Source: Dactylis glomerata (taxonomy: Eukaryota > Streptophyta > Magnoliopsida > Poales > Poaceae). Taken from it: a DNA stretch of 64,000 nucleotides. A program made the translations under genes and the position numbers. The notes below the pieces were generated by a model, which saw nothing but the letters and a program-made list of their open reading frames with translations, ran no database searches and had not been told where the DNA came from. The DNA is taken from NCBI GenBank assembly GCA_007115705.1, contig QXEO01000216.1, forward strand, positions 1,133,172 through 1,197,171. The letters are read 5' to 3'. This document shows, in pieces, positions 43,996-55,258 of this stretch. Position 1 is the stretch's first letter. Each line of letters opens with the position of its first letter.

Positions 43996-46937
43996 CTATG
44001 CGTAGAACCGTCGTAGTTGCTCTGCATTCCACGGGTTACTCTCGTCCTTCCCCGTTTTCTTGTCTTGTAGTCGATAAGCTCCTCCTGGTATTACTTCTGT
44101 CACAATGTAAGATCCCACCCATGGGGACTCTAGTTTTCTATGGCCATCTTGCTTTAGTCGTAGTACTAGATCTCCCACCATGAAAGATTGTGGACGAACT
44201 CGACTACTGTGGTAGTTTCATAGATTTTGCAGATATTGAGTAGCTCTAGCGAGTGCTACATCTCTTGCTTCGTCAAGTGTATCAACATCATCCTGAAGTG
44301 CTTCTGTAGAAGTTGCCTCATCATATGCCGCGATTCTTGGAGCTTCATGAGTTATTTCAACTGGAAGCACGGCTTCTGCGCCATAAACCAAAAAAAGGGG
44401 GTTTCTTGAGTAGCTGCGTTCGGTGTAGTTCGTAGACTCCAGAGTACGGAGGGTAGCTCATCCACCCATGCATGCTTGGCTTTTTCGAGTGGCGCTAGCA
44501 GCCTTTTCTTTATCCCATTGCATATTAAGTCATTGGCTTTCTCGACTTGCCCATTTGACTTTGGATGCGCCACAGATGGAAATTTCAATTTAATTCCCAG
44601 ACCTTCATAGTAACTCTTGAACTCTTTCGATGTGAAGTTTGTCCCATTATCTGTGATTATGTTGTGTGGTACTCCGAAGCGAAAAACTATGGACTTGATG
44701 AAGTTAATCGCAGCTGTGGAATCTTGAGTTGTCACCGGGGCTGCTTCTACCCACTTGGTGAATTTGTCGACTGCTACCAGCATATAAACATGCCCTCCTG
44801 GCCAAGATTTATGTAGTTTCTCGACCATGTCGAGACCCCATTGTGCGAAGGGCCAAGATAATGGTATTGGTTGCAACTCTGCTACTGGCGCGTGCGGTCG
44901 AGATGCGAAGCGTTGACAAGCCTCGCATTTCCTTACTATGTCTTTTGCGTCTTCAATGGCTGTTAGCCAATAAAATCCTGCACGAAAAGCTTTGGCTGCG
45001 ATAGATCTGCTGCTAGTGTGATGTCCGCATACTCCTGCGTGGATATCTCTTAAAATTTCTTGCCCTTCTTGCGGGGTGACGCATCGTTGTAAGACGCCTG
45101 TTATGCTTCTCTTGTATAGTTTTCCTTGCAGCACGACGAAAGCCTTGGATCGTCGTATTATCCTTTTAGCTTGTACTGTGTCTTCGGGTAGTGTTTTGTT
45201 TACCATGTATGCCAAGTATGGTTGCATCCAGGTTTCCTCGATCATCATGACTTCTTCTAGTTCAGCTGTCCCGCTGCTACCAGCCCCCGAACCTGTTGCT
45301 TGATGCTGGGCTTGCTCTCCTGTAGTCGAAACTTTGGTTCCTTTTATTGACCTTTTTACGATTTCCTCCCAAAAAACTCCTTGTGGTATGGGTAAACACT
45401 AGGACCCGATATTTGCTAAATTGTCGGCTTCCTCGTTGCTTGCTCTACTGATATGCGAAACTTCGCATCTATCAAATGTTCCCTCGAGATAATAATATAA
45501 GTTCCTGTATGCTGTCATATTGTCGTTGATGGCATCGCACTTGTTCATCACTTGTTGGACGACGAGGTTCGAGTCTCCAAATATTTTCATTCGAGTTGCT
45601 CCGCATGCCTTGGCCATTTTCATCCCATGGAGGAGCGCCTCATATTCGGCTTCGTTATTGGAGGCTTGGGGAAAACTCATCCTTAACACATATTTCAACT
45701 TATCGCCTTGTGGTGATATCAGGACTACTCCTGCTCCTGCGCCTTGGACCCTTTTTGATCCGTCGAAGTACATTGTCCATACACTCGATAAGTCTGGTGG
45801 TCCCGTGTTTTGCAATTCCAGCCACTCTGCTGTAAAGTCTGGTAACACTTGTGATTTGATCGCCTTTCGCTTTTCATACGTGATGTCCAGGGGTGACAAC
45901 TCAATTCCCCATAAGGAGACACGTCCTGTTGCTGAAGGGTTATTCAATATATTGGATAGTGGTGCTTCATTGACCACTATGATCGGGTGTACCGCGAAGT
46001 ATTGCCGTAGTTTTTGTGCTGATGTGAATACGCTGTATGCAAGTTTCTGATAGTGCGGGTACCTTTGCTTTGTTGGAGATAGCACCTCGCTGACGAAATA
46101 TACTGGCTGCTGAACTCCATGGGTTTTTCCTTCTTCACTTCTTTCGACTACTAATACTGTACTTACCACCTGATGTGTTGCTGCAATATAGAGTAACAAT
46201 GGCTCCTTTTCCTTTGGTGCGACCAACACCAGTGGTGTGGAAAGCACTTTTTTCAATTGTGTGAAAGCTATGTCTGCTTCTTCGGTCCACTCGAATTTAT
46301 CGTCTGATTTTTTCATCAGTGCATAGAAGGGAAGTGCTTTTTCCCCTAGCCATGCCACAAATCGACTTAGAGCCGCGACGCGTCCTACGAGCTTCTGTAC
46401 GTCGTGCAGTTTTGTTGGTTTCCCCATCGTTAGTATTGCCTGGATCTTCTCTTGATTTGCCTCTATCCCTCTTGCGGATACCAGGAACCCGAGGAGTTGC
46501 CCTACAGATACCCCAAAAGAGCACTTCGTCGGGTTGAGCTTCAGCTTGTATCTGTTTAAGTTGTCGAAGGTTTCTGCTAAATCACTGATTAGTGACTCTT
46601 CTTTCTGCGTGGTGATAACCACGTCATCAATGTAGACTTGGATATTTCATCCTATTTGATTTTCGAGGCAGTTTTGCATCATCCTCTGGTAGGTTGCTCC
46701 TCTGTTTTTTAGGTCGAAAGGCATGACTTGGTAGCAAAACACGCCGTAAGGTGTTATGAAAGCTGTTTTTCCTCGTCTTCTTTCTTCAACTTGATCTGGT
46801 TGTAGCCAGAATATGCATCCAGGAAGGAAAGCCTTTCGCACCCTGCTGTTAAGTCAATTATCTGATCAATGCGAGGTAGAGGAAAGGGATCCTTTGGGCA
46901 GTGCTTGTTGAGAGACGTATAGTCGACACACACTCTC

Positions 46938-47523
46938 TGTTGGGGATATACCAAATAGGTATACCAGCGACGTAGTCCTAAATCAGCAAGCCAGGGTGGC
47001 CCATCAGGGGTGGTATGGCGGATTCGCTATACCGGGCGGCCCAGTTGCTGAAGTTGCCACGACGGTACTGGACGCAGGCGCTTATGGCGGATCCGGAGAC
47101 AGGCCCATGGCGGATTGCTGACGGCGAGCCCATGGCGGGTTCGGAGACGGCCCATGGCGGATTGCCTTGTAGCACACGCAGAGGACTTAGTCTAGGACTC
47201 CAAGTTGTATCCGCTCCGGTACCAACGTGTAGCCCACGCCAGGCGCCTTTATAAGCCTGGCGTGGAGCAGCCCTTGAGGCAAGTTAGAAGATTAGAGCTA
47301 TACGGCCAATCGCATAGCGAAACAGCCAACCTCATCATTGTAATCGAGCACTTGTTGCCATATAGTGAATTATAGCAGCACGTAGGGTCTCGCCACCGTT
47401 GCGGGATCTAAAGCTGGGTAAACTCGTGCTACCACCGTCCTGGATCGCTCCTCCGTGTTCACCCCCTTCCACAAACCGCCATACCCCTACCTCTATGGCA
47501 GATCTGTTGACGAAACCACGACA
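46938..47523 (+). repeat. Gypsy D 5' LTR
   Basis: 586 bp, TG...CA. It carries four ATGGCGGAT motifs (47015, 47084, 47107, 47154) and a close variant near 47132. The TATA box sits in the loop of an 11-bp inverted repeat (47234-47265). Confidence 0.93.
47234..47265 (+). promoter_or_regulatory. Gypsy D core promoter: TATA box in hairpin loop
   Basis: CCACGCCAGGC (47234-47244) and GCCTGGCGTGG (47255-47265) are perfect inverted repeats around the loop GCCTTTATAA, which holds the likely TATA box. The 3' LTR has the same structure at 54969-55000. Confidence 0.6.
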
Positions 47524-47782
47524 GTTGGCGCCCACCGTGGGGCTAGGCGCGTCAGGAGCGCGGATCCAGGCGGGATCCGCCTTTGCAGGCATCGGTGACA
47601 CCGTCGCCATCGGGCGCGTCCTCTACGATTCCGGCTTCCCCATCGTCCCAGCGGATAACCTCTGGGTGCCGGCTAGAGAAGACCCTGCTCGATTCACCGT
47701 CGTCCCGATTGGAGATATCCATATCTTCATTGGAGAGACAAACCCTACTCCCGCTACGGAAACCAATTTCCGGCGGATTGGT

Positions 47783-49715
47783 ATGGCTGAAATCCCCAAA
47801 CGGACCGCTTTCGAGCTGGATACGGAGGAGGACTCATCTGATCTGGAACTTTCCAAGTTGCCCAGATCGGATCTGAAAAGTAATCCCACCCAGCCCGCCC
47901 TAGAGGTAGAGGAAGTGGTGGAAGACCGCAGTGAATCCACCATGAGTAACCTGGCGTTAGAGACACCGCGGTACTGCCTTGTTGCGTTCGCAGGTATCAC
48001 TTCGGGATCTACCTCCAATGGAGAAGATAGCCCAGGTGAATCCATCCTAGAGGCACTTAACGAAAGTGGTGAATCGGATGACTGGGACAGCAAGGGCTAT
48101 GATTCTGATCACTACGATGCCGCCATGAGGAAACTCGAGGCGGAATTGGCGCATCAGGCACTTGAAGAGCAACAAGCAGCGGCCAAGCAGGTGTTTGTAA
48201 CCAACAAAGGAGATGACGCTGGGCAGACAACCGGTGATCCGCCATCTCAGGCAGTCCACGACGGAGATGACGGCAATGAGCAGGGTAACCTGCCACCAGC
48301 CGCCGATCCCGCCGCGGAACAACTTCCTGAGATCCACGGCGGACCCAGGCCTCTGCAACCCGCCATCCCCGTGGACCAGCACCCGGAAGACTTCACGACC
48401 CCGCTGGACAAGGTCGTCTATGGAACTCTAGCAGATCCAATCACCCCTAACTATGTCAGAGACGTGAACGATCTCGAGAAGAAGAGGCGAGCACTCCTCA
48501 AGGAAGCAAAGCGAATCGAGAAGATGGGCAAGCAGGTTGATGACGACATTGCTAAAGCTCAAGACACGCTGAAACGCGCAAGGAACATGGAAGAGAAGTA
48601 TGTCACTCTCATCCAGAACCAGATTAACGAGGGAGGCGACCCGCAGCTGGTACGAAACCTTGAGTTCACCGTACCAACAGCGGAAACTCTGGCCAGGATG
48701 TACATCAAGAATCCGCCATACGTGGACAAAAACCGCGATGAAGTTAGGGCTACGCCCATCGAGAACATCGTGGCTGCAAAGGAGCTATTGGAACATAACA
48801 AGAGCCCAGCATCCCTAGAGACGGCGGTTAAACTGATGACCAAAGCATTAGTGCAGCAGGAGAAGGCTACGTCGTCACGACGGCTCGAATCTGATCCTGC
48901 GCTATGCAGGTCCAGTACTGCCTCTAAAGCTCAAGGGGCTGGCAACCATGGTGCGCGCCCTGACAACGAATCTCATACCGGATCCTCAGAAATCCGAAGA
49001 AGAGAAGCTCGCAACCGGGCGAACGCCATCCCAATATCCTCCGATGACAAACCAAATGGCAAAGGCCCACAGAGAAATCCATCGCCACCCCGCAAGAATT
49101 ACCCTGCTTACGGATACCAACAAGACAATGCTGCCCCTCGCCATAAGACCAACATGCCGCCGCCAAAGTATAAGACGTTCGAAGTCCCAAAGGGAGGGAT
49201 CGTCATACGCGACAATGATGGCAAGCGAGGACGAAGCCGTGACGCTGGACGCAAAGATGATCCGCCACGACGGGAAACCAGCAGAGACGGCGGATCCAAG
49301 AGAAGGGACCGATCTCGCAATGACAACGGCGCGCACCGTGACGGCGACAAAGACAAGCATCGCTCCACTCGCCGCCACGATGACAAAGGGCAAGGCTCCC
49401 GCCGCCATAACGATGATCCATCTCCACGAAGAACGGAAGGAAGCCGTCGTAGCTGCAAAGTCAGTCGTAGGACGGCGAGAGTAAACGACGACGCGACCCT
49501 TCGCCATCCCCACCAGGGAGCCCCCATGGCGGCGGCGGTGGTGGCGGCGGACCAGCAAGGTCACGCAACTCTCGCAAGGATCCGCCGGAACAGAAGCCCT
49601 ACGACGCCCGTACCCATCTAAACGAGATTGCCAAGTCTCAAACAGCCTTTTTCCTCGGCCCAAAGTGCTTCAGACAACGGATTCGTGATGAGCCCATCCC
49701 GCATGTCAGGGATCA
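47783..49715 (+). pseudogene. Gypsy D gag (N-terminal part), truncated
   Basis: One long frame is open from inside the LTR (47399) to 49621. The first ATG after the primer site that precedes gag-like sequence is 47783 (MAEIPKRTAFEL), but an earlier start cannot be excluded. The protein is acidic, then has a coiled-coil-like stretch (KKRRALLKEAKRIEKMGKQ near 48480), then a very basic, Arg/Asp/His-rich region (about 49215-49500). A frameshift near 49440-49560 moves the capsid start (EIAKSQTAFFLGPKCFRQRI) to another frame. It is then cut off at about 49715 by the internal deletion, so the capsid domain is absent. Confidence 0.75.
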
Positions 49716-50281
49716 AGCCACGCCTAGAAGCACCGCTACACAGAGCAGCTGGAGCCTGGGCAGAAGAGTTGCCATCTGTGTTGTGGAGTCTACGGACCAC
49801 GCCAAACAGATCAACTGGCCTTACCCCTTTCTTCTTAGTCTACGGATCAGAGGCAATCTTGCCAAGTGATGTTCAGTACGATTCTCCAAGAGTTGACGCC
49901 TACAAGGAAGAAGATGCAGAAGCGTCCAGACAACTATCTGTGGACCTACTGGAAGAAGAACGGGACCTAGCAGCCCAGAGATCCGCCATCTACCAGCAGA
50001 ATCTCTGCCGCTATCATAGCAGGCGAGTTCGCCAACGCTCGTTCAAAGAAGGTGACCTGGTGCTACGCCTCAAACAGCAGAAGTCCCATAAGCTATCCCC
50101 GCCTTGGGAAGGACCCTTCGTCATCAACAAAGCTCTACTAAATGGTTCCTACTACCTCGTTGATATTCGCGAGCTAGATAAGCGACCAAGTAAGAAGCGC
50201 AAACGAAGAGACCCTGACGATATCTATGACGAGACAGATCGGCCATGGAACATCGCACAGCTACGTCCTTTCTACACTTAG
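49716..50281 (+). pseudogene. Gypsy D integrase C-terminal remnant
   Basis: Reads AGAWAEELPSVLWSLRTTPN, then FFLVYGSEAILP, QRSFKEGDLVLRLKQQ and WNIAQLRPFYT, ending with TAG at 50281: the end of the integrase core plus the GPY-type C-terminal domain. It is open throughout but lacks the catalytic DDE residues and zinc region. The junction with gag lies between about 49700 and 49745. Confidence 0.82.
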
Positions 50282-50931
50282 CACTTATCTAGCTATGTAA
50301 TAGGCACCTCTATATGATCAATGAAATAAAGCATTTGGTTCACTCTTGATTTTTTCTGAGTCTTTTACCTCCTTTATTGTTCATTTAGATCGTATAGAAC
50401 CTTTTTGCGCAATTGTGCTTTGCACTTGCGTCTCTTTTAAATCCGACATAAGCGGTCCGCGTAGCTTTTTTATGTTTTGATCTTCATTTGATGTTTTCTG
50501 TGTGGATTCCAGAGTAGTGACTTTTTGACGATCTAAGCCGCCATCTGCTCAGGGTTTTGGACGGTTGCTATTAAGTATCGTCGACCTAGCGGATTGTTCG
50601 TGCGAAGATTTCGCCATCTCACGAAAAGTCAAGCACAGAGAGCCGGATGGCGGATCGCATAATCCTATGCGTGATTTTTTTTTCAAAGTGTTGTTTTTTG
50701 GGCATGGCAAAAACTGCAAGTTGCATAAAATTAGGCCTGGCAGTTTCTTCGCGCAATCAAACCACTTCATAAAAAACAAACTGCAAAAGTTCACAAGCAT
50801 TTCACTAATCCGCCACAAGCAGATCAGTTGCAGTGCACAAGCATTCACACGCAGTTTAAGTTTAGATTACAGACCCACTCAGGGGCCGAATTAATGCAAC
50901 GTATTTTTCCTGCCATATCGCAGGGCACATC
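50282..50931. other. Gypsy D convergent noncoding region
   Basis: Lies between the ends of the sense (pol) and antisense genes and probably holds both 3' ends (AATGAAATAAAGC near 50320 could be a sense-strand polyadenylation signal). ORFs at 50549-50894 overlap on opposite strands and look like chance. Confidence 0.55.
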
Positions 50932-53900
50932 TCAAGAAGATGGCGGAACCTTGGAGGACACCTCGTCACTGCCATCACCACCTGCAGTTGCCGCGGAGGC
51001 GGATGCCGAAGCTTGGCTTGGCGACCCTGGCAGCTCGTATGCTTCATAGTATACGTTCAACTGAGTGCCAAGGGCACACAGTTGATCGTATCCAAGCACG
51101 CTCTGCCGGATGGCGGCCTCGTCCACCGGCGCGCCGTCCTCGCCGCTCTCCGGGATGCCGGAGGTGAGCTGGTCCAGCTCCATCTCGGGATAGTGGGCCT
51201 TCACCAAGGTCAGCGCTGTCCTGGCACCACCCCGAGCAGAGGACAGTTTCCAGTCCGCCACCAGCCCTGGTACCATCAGAAGCTTCTGTGTGAGTGCGAT
51301 GGCGGAGAGGTTGGAAGAACCCGCTATCTGCAGGCTCCCGCACGCTTGGCGACCAGCGCTGAGAAGGCCATCAAGCTCCTTCCTCGCTGCGTCGGTGGCC
51401 ATGTGCAAGCCCTCAGCGGTGTCCATCTCGCCTTGCCCCAAAGCGACTACATAGCGGAAAAAGAAGACGCATCATGCACAGCATAGCAGAAATTGAAAAA
51501 CTTTACGTTATAAGAAGAAATGGTACCTAGCAAGTTGTCCTGGAAGTGATGGAGGAGCTCGTTAAAGCCTTCACGCCGCTTCTCAAAATCAGCGGCGGCT
51601 TTGCGGAGGTCCGCTATCTCCTTGTCCTTCTTCTTGCCCTGGTTCTCCTGGTCCTTCAGCTGCCTCTCGAGGGTGGCATTTTCAGCCAGCGACTTCCGGA
51701 GCTGTTCATTCAGCCCATCCATCGCAATGGCGTGGCCCTTCTTCATCCCCTCAAGTGTGTACTTGAGCTTGGCAGCGTCTGCATGGCGGAAGTTTGTCAG
51801 CTCAGCATTGATTGAAAGGAAAACAAGCTTGTTAAGGTAAAAATACCGCTATTCCCAAGCTGCTGCTGCAAATCCGCCACAAGAGCGTTTTTGTCTGCCA
51901 ACTCCTTCTCCTGCGAGCTGACAACCTGGACCAGGTCTTCCACCACCTTCTTGTAATTCTGGCAAAACAAAAGTGAAGTGTTAGTTACTCTTAGAGCTTC
52001 ATGCCGGATACATATCCGCCATAACGCTCGGGGGCTACTCACGATGATTTTTTAGTCACTCTTAGAGCATCATGATGGATAGAATCCGCCATAATACTCG
52101 GGGGCTACTTATGCTGATTTTGTCTTCTTAAGAGCTTTATGCCAGATAGTTATTCGCCATAACGCTCGGGGGCTACTCAGTATGAAAATTAAAAAGTTCT
52201 CTATAGAGCACTGTGTGAACTACCAGCGCTCGAGGGCTAAGCTATTCAAAAACTCACAGAAGTCAATCTCGAAGCCCCATGGCGGATCAAATCTGCAAAT
52301 CCGCCATGGCGCTCGGGGGCTACTGGGAGTACATACCTCTTTAACAAGACTGGTTCTCTGAACAAACGCTGTCATAGCAGATGACACATTGTTACTGGCC
52401 TCCTCTTGTAAATTATCAAGGCGGAAAAGAGCCTCTGATTTCTTCTTCCATTTCGAGGCCTCCCCAGCTCCTGCGTCCATCTGGATTGCTTTTTCGCTAA
52501 AACTTACTTTCTTGGCACCTTTAGCAGGGCGGTCTAATGGTTCAGCAGTCTTCTCTGGAACATCCGCCACCTTGCTAGTATGCTGAGAAGATGTGGAAGG
52601 CCCAGTTGGGCGAGCAGGAGCATCCAGTGTAGGGGGAATGGCAGCAGGAGATGGCTTGGTCCTTGGAGGTTTCTGGCCGGAAACCTTTCTTCTTCTGTGC
52701 GTAAAAGAAACAGATTAGAATAGTCAATTTATACATGGTATGAAGGCAAGCTATGATTATCCTTACTTCTGCTCCGGCAGATTTATAGTGGCGGAATGTT
52801 CGGGCACGGTGTCCAGATGGCCGCGAAGAGCAGGGGACGAATGGCGAGAGATGACTCTCTTGCCTAGCCCGCGAACGCGCCCGCCAGCACCGCGAACGCC
52901 ACGAGGAATCGCCGTTATAGGCTCATCCGCCACTACCTCTTCCTCTGCCACCTTCTGTCTTTTGGGAGACGAGGATGTCTCGTCCTCATCGTCAGTAAGA
53001 TCCTTCGTCTGAGGATAGTGGACGAGACCGCTCAGCTCAGATGGCGGGAGGGAAGAAAGCTGCGGAGAAATGCGAAGTTATTCAAGTAAAATTAGCTGTT
53101 ATGGCGGAATAAGGAGAAAACACTAACCTTTGGGCAACTGCCATTCTCATACATTGGGATCTTCAGCTTCAGAGGCTCATCCCGCCCCACCTTAATGATA
53201 TTGCGGATCCGAAGTTCGATCTCTTCAGCAGATAGTTCCTCCTTGGAATAGCGCTGGGGATCATCAACTCTGCTATATTCGCACATCAGGGTGTGGCGGT
53301 ATTGAAGAGGCTGAATCCGCCGTGAGACCCAGCAATGGATGGTATCAGCACCTGTCAGTCCAGAGAAGACAAGTTTCGAAATCCGCCGTGAGCATAATTG
53401 GCATTCTTCATCCATTGTAAAATCGTCCATGACGCCCCAGCTATCTTGCTCATCGGCGGGGCCATCAACAAAAGACCGCAGGCCAAACTTCCTTTCAGGA
53501 GGGGCCTGGTCAGTCAGATAGAAGAAGGATCCCCGCCATCCCTTTGCAGAGTCATGTGGGACAATGTAAGGGTAAGATTTCCCTTTCCGAGGAACAAAGG
53601 AGATTGATCCGCAATTGCGGGGATCCCCGTTCGCGTCCCGGTTATGGCGGATATTAAAATATAGGCGGAATAGATCGCCGCGTGGGCTGATGCCCAGGTA
53701 CCCCTCGCATAGCGCGATGAATCCCGCTAGAGCAGTGAAGCTATTCGGAGCAATGTGGTGTAGCTGTAACCTGTAGTGCCGAAGAACGCCTTTCAGGAAG
53801 TAGGATGGCGGAAGACTGAGGCCACGATCAATGTGAGACTTCAGTATGACGACCTCCTCTTCTGAAGGAGCTGGCATTGTTGCACCAGGCTCGACCCGCC

Positions 53901-53967
53901 ATCTGGAAATCTCCTTTGCGGCTATGCGGCCTTCTTGTTCCAAGGAGGAAAGAATTTCCTCGCTCAT
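50932..53967 (-). CDS. Antisense accessory gene of gypsy D, 6 exons, Transposase_28-like and coiled coil
   Basis: Exons from GT/AG sites and frame: 53967-53128, 53059-52767, 52694-52337, 51958-51847, 51778-51527, 51446-50932. They total 2370 nt, 789 residues plus stop, no internal stop. Residues about 50-150 (PSYFLKGVLRHYRLQLHHI, then TALAGFIALCEGYLGI) match my memory of the 'putative gypsy type transposon' domain (Transposase_28, PF04195), known from antisense genes in Grande-type elements. PKRQKV (312-317) and KRRK (378-381) look like nuclear localisation signals. Residues about 498-600 look like a coiled coil (KELADKNALVADLQQQL; LERQLKDQENQGKKKDKEI). The C-terminus is Ala/Ser-rich. ATG 53967 has an in-frame TAG 15 nt upstream; before it, 40 more codons are open from ATG 54102. 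Role unknown. Confidence 0.78.
51995..52330 (+). repeat. Degenerate tandem repeat in antisense-gene intron 3, polypurine-like
   Basis: Intron 3 (51959-52336) contains about five units ending in CGCTCGGGGGCTACTCA or close variants (near 52025, 52100, 52165, 52228, 52315), usually preceded by TCCGCCATAA. The motif matches the element's own polypurine tract GGGGGCTACTG at 54664-54674 and has the same orientation. Confidence 0.75.
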
Positions 53968-53979
53968 GTTGCAAGGGTC

Positions 53980-54102
53980 CTAATCTCCTCCCGAGGTTTC
54001 AGGCATGGCGGACTCAGTATCAGAGGACCGCGCAGAACCTTCGGCAGCTTCGGACTTGGAAGCTTGGCGAGGTGATTCAGGCTCCATGGCGGCTAGTGGC
54101 AT
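53980..54102 (-). other. Upstream in-frame ORF (uORF or lost N-terminus) of gypsy D antisense gene
   Basis: From ATG 54102 on the minus strand 40 codons (MPLAAMEPESPRQASKSEAA...) run to TAG 53982-53980, in the same frame as the main ATG at 53967. It is either a real upstream ORF or, more simply, the original N-terminus separated by one nonsense change. A second in-frame ATG lies at codon 6. Confidence 0.6.
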
Positions 54103-54293
54103 GGCCGTAATAACTTCGAGGATTTCGAGCGAAGACGAGGAAGACGATGCCAGCTTGTGGCGGAAAATGCTACCGGCGGCGAGGTTTTCCGCGGCGGCTT
54201 GTCGGAGATCGCGAAGCTCTCGTGGCGGCGCTAAGGAGAGAGAATGCGACGGGGGTGAATGAGGGGTGAGAGGCCGGGGGTGAGAGGCTGGGG

Positions 54294-54382
54294 TATATAT
54301 AGACCCTGGGCCTTGAGATTCGTGCCCGCCATCACCACCGTTCGTCCTGATCGTAGAAACCCTAATCTGGCGACACGTGTCC
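54294..54382 (-). promoter_or_regulatory. Promoter of gypsy D antisense gene
   Basis: TATATATA at 54294-54301, about 190 bp before ATG 54102. Further upstream (higher coordinates) are a telo-box AAACCCTAA on the plus strand (54357-54365) and a G-box in GACACGTGTC (54372-54381). A pyrimidine-rich leader follows on the minus strand. Composition resembles the antisense promoters in gypsies B and C, though the sequence is not alignable. Confidence 0.65.
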
Positions 54383-54672
54383 AGGGGTAAAAAAGTAACT
54401 TGGTGAAAACAGTACGTGCACTGTAAGTCTTACCCTAGAAGGAACTGTGTGCCAAAATTTACGGCGGATTTCAATGGGATGATCCAACGGATCCCGAAAA
54501 TATCGCTAAGATAACTACGTCGCTTGATCCGTTATTTACGGCGGATTGATAGATGAAAGAAGGAGCATCAAGATAACCGCCATCCCGGTGCAGAAGAGCT
54601 ATGGCGGAAGTAACTCACCAAGAATGTGCATGGCGGATGTAGATGGCGATCTTGAAGTTCCCTGGGGGCTAC

Positions 54673-55258
54673 TGTTGGGGATATACCAAATAGGTATACC
54701 AGCGACGTAGTCCTAAATCAGCAAGCCAGGGTGGCCCATCAGGGGTGGTATGGCGGATTCGCTATACCGGGCGGCCCAGTTGCTGAAGTTGCCACGGCAG
54801 TACTGGACGCAAGCGCTTATGGCGGATCCGGAGACAGGCTCATGGCGGATTGCTGACGGCGAGCCCATGGCGGGTTCGGAGACGGCCCATGGCGGATTGC
54901 CTTGTAGCACACGCAGAGGACTTAGTCTAGGACTCCAAGTTGTATCCACTCCGGTACCAACGTGTAGCCCACGCCAGGCGCCTTTATAAGCCTGGCGTGG
55001 AGCAGCCCTTGAGGCAAGTTAGAAGATTAGAGCTATACGGCCAATCGCATAGCGAAACAGCCAACCTCATCATTGTAATCGAGCACTTGTTGCCATATAG
55101 TGAATTATAGCAGCACGTAGGGTCTCGCCACCGTTGCGGGATCTGAAGCTGGGTAAACTCGTGCTACCACCGTCCTGGATCGCTCCTCCGTGTTCACCCC
55201 CTTCCACAAACCGCCATACCCCTACCTCTATGGCAGATCTGTTGACGAAACCACGACA
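54673..55258 (+). repeat. Gypsy D 3' LTR
   Basis: 586 bp, matching 46938-47523 except for six transitions (two near 54798, then about 54811, 54839, 54948 and 55144). Right duplication CTCTC at 55259-55263. Confidence 0.93.

Larger units (their letters stand above)
46938..55258 (+). mobile_element. Gypsy D: internally deleted Grande-like element with antisense gene
   Basis: Plus-strand element in the RT of gypsy C. LTRs are 46938-47523 and 54673-55258 (586 bp each; six transitions by eye), flanked by CTCTC at 46933-46937 and 55259-55263. A primer-binding-type TTGGCGCCCACCGTGGGG follows the 5' LTR. Contents: gag up to the start of capsid, a direct jump to the integrase C-terminus, a convergent noncoding stretch, a six-exon antisense gene, its promoter, a polypurine tract GGGGGCTACTG and the 3' LTR. 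Protease, RT, RNase H and catalytic integrase are gone, so it must have moved using proteins from relatives. Confidence 0.93.

Noticed and set aside
47623..49663. Several 100-225 residue minus ORFs opposite gypsy D gag
   Set aside because: Complementary to a long, compositionally biased gag frame; no splice sites or domains like those of the real antisense gene.
51995..52330. Possible CRISPR-like spaced repeats
   Set aside because: Plant nuclear DNA, variable unit length, degenerate repeats, no cas genes; it is an intron of a retrotransposon antisense gene.
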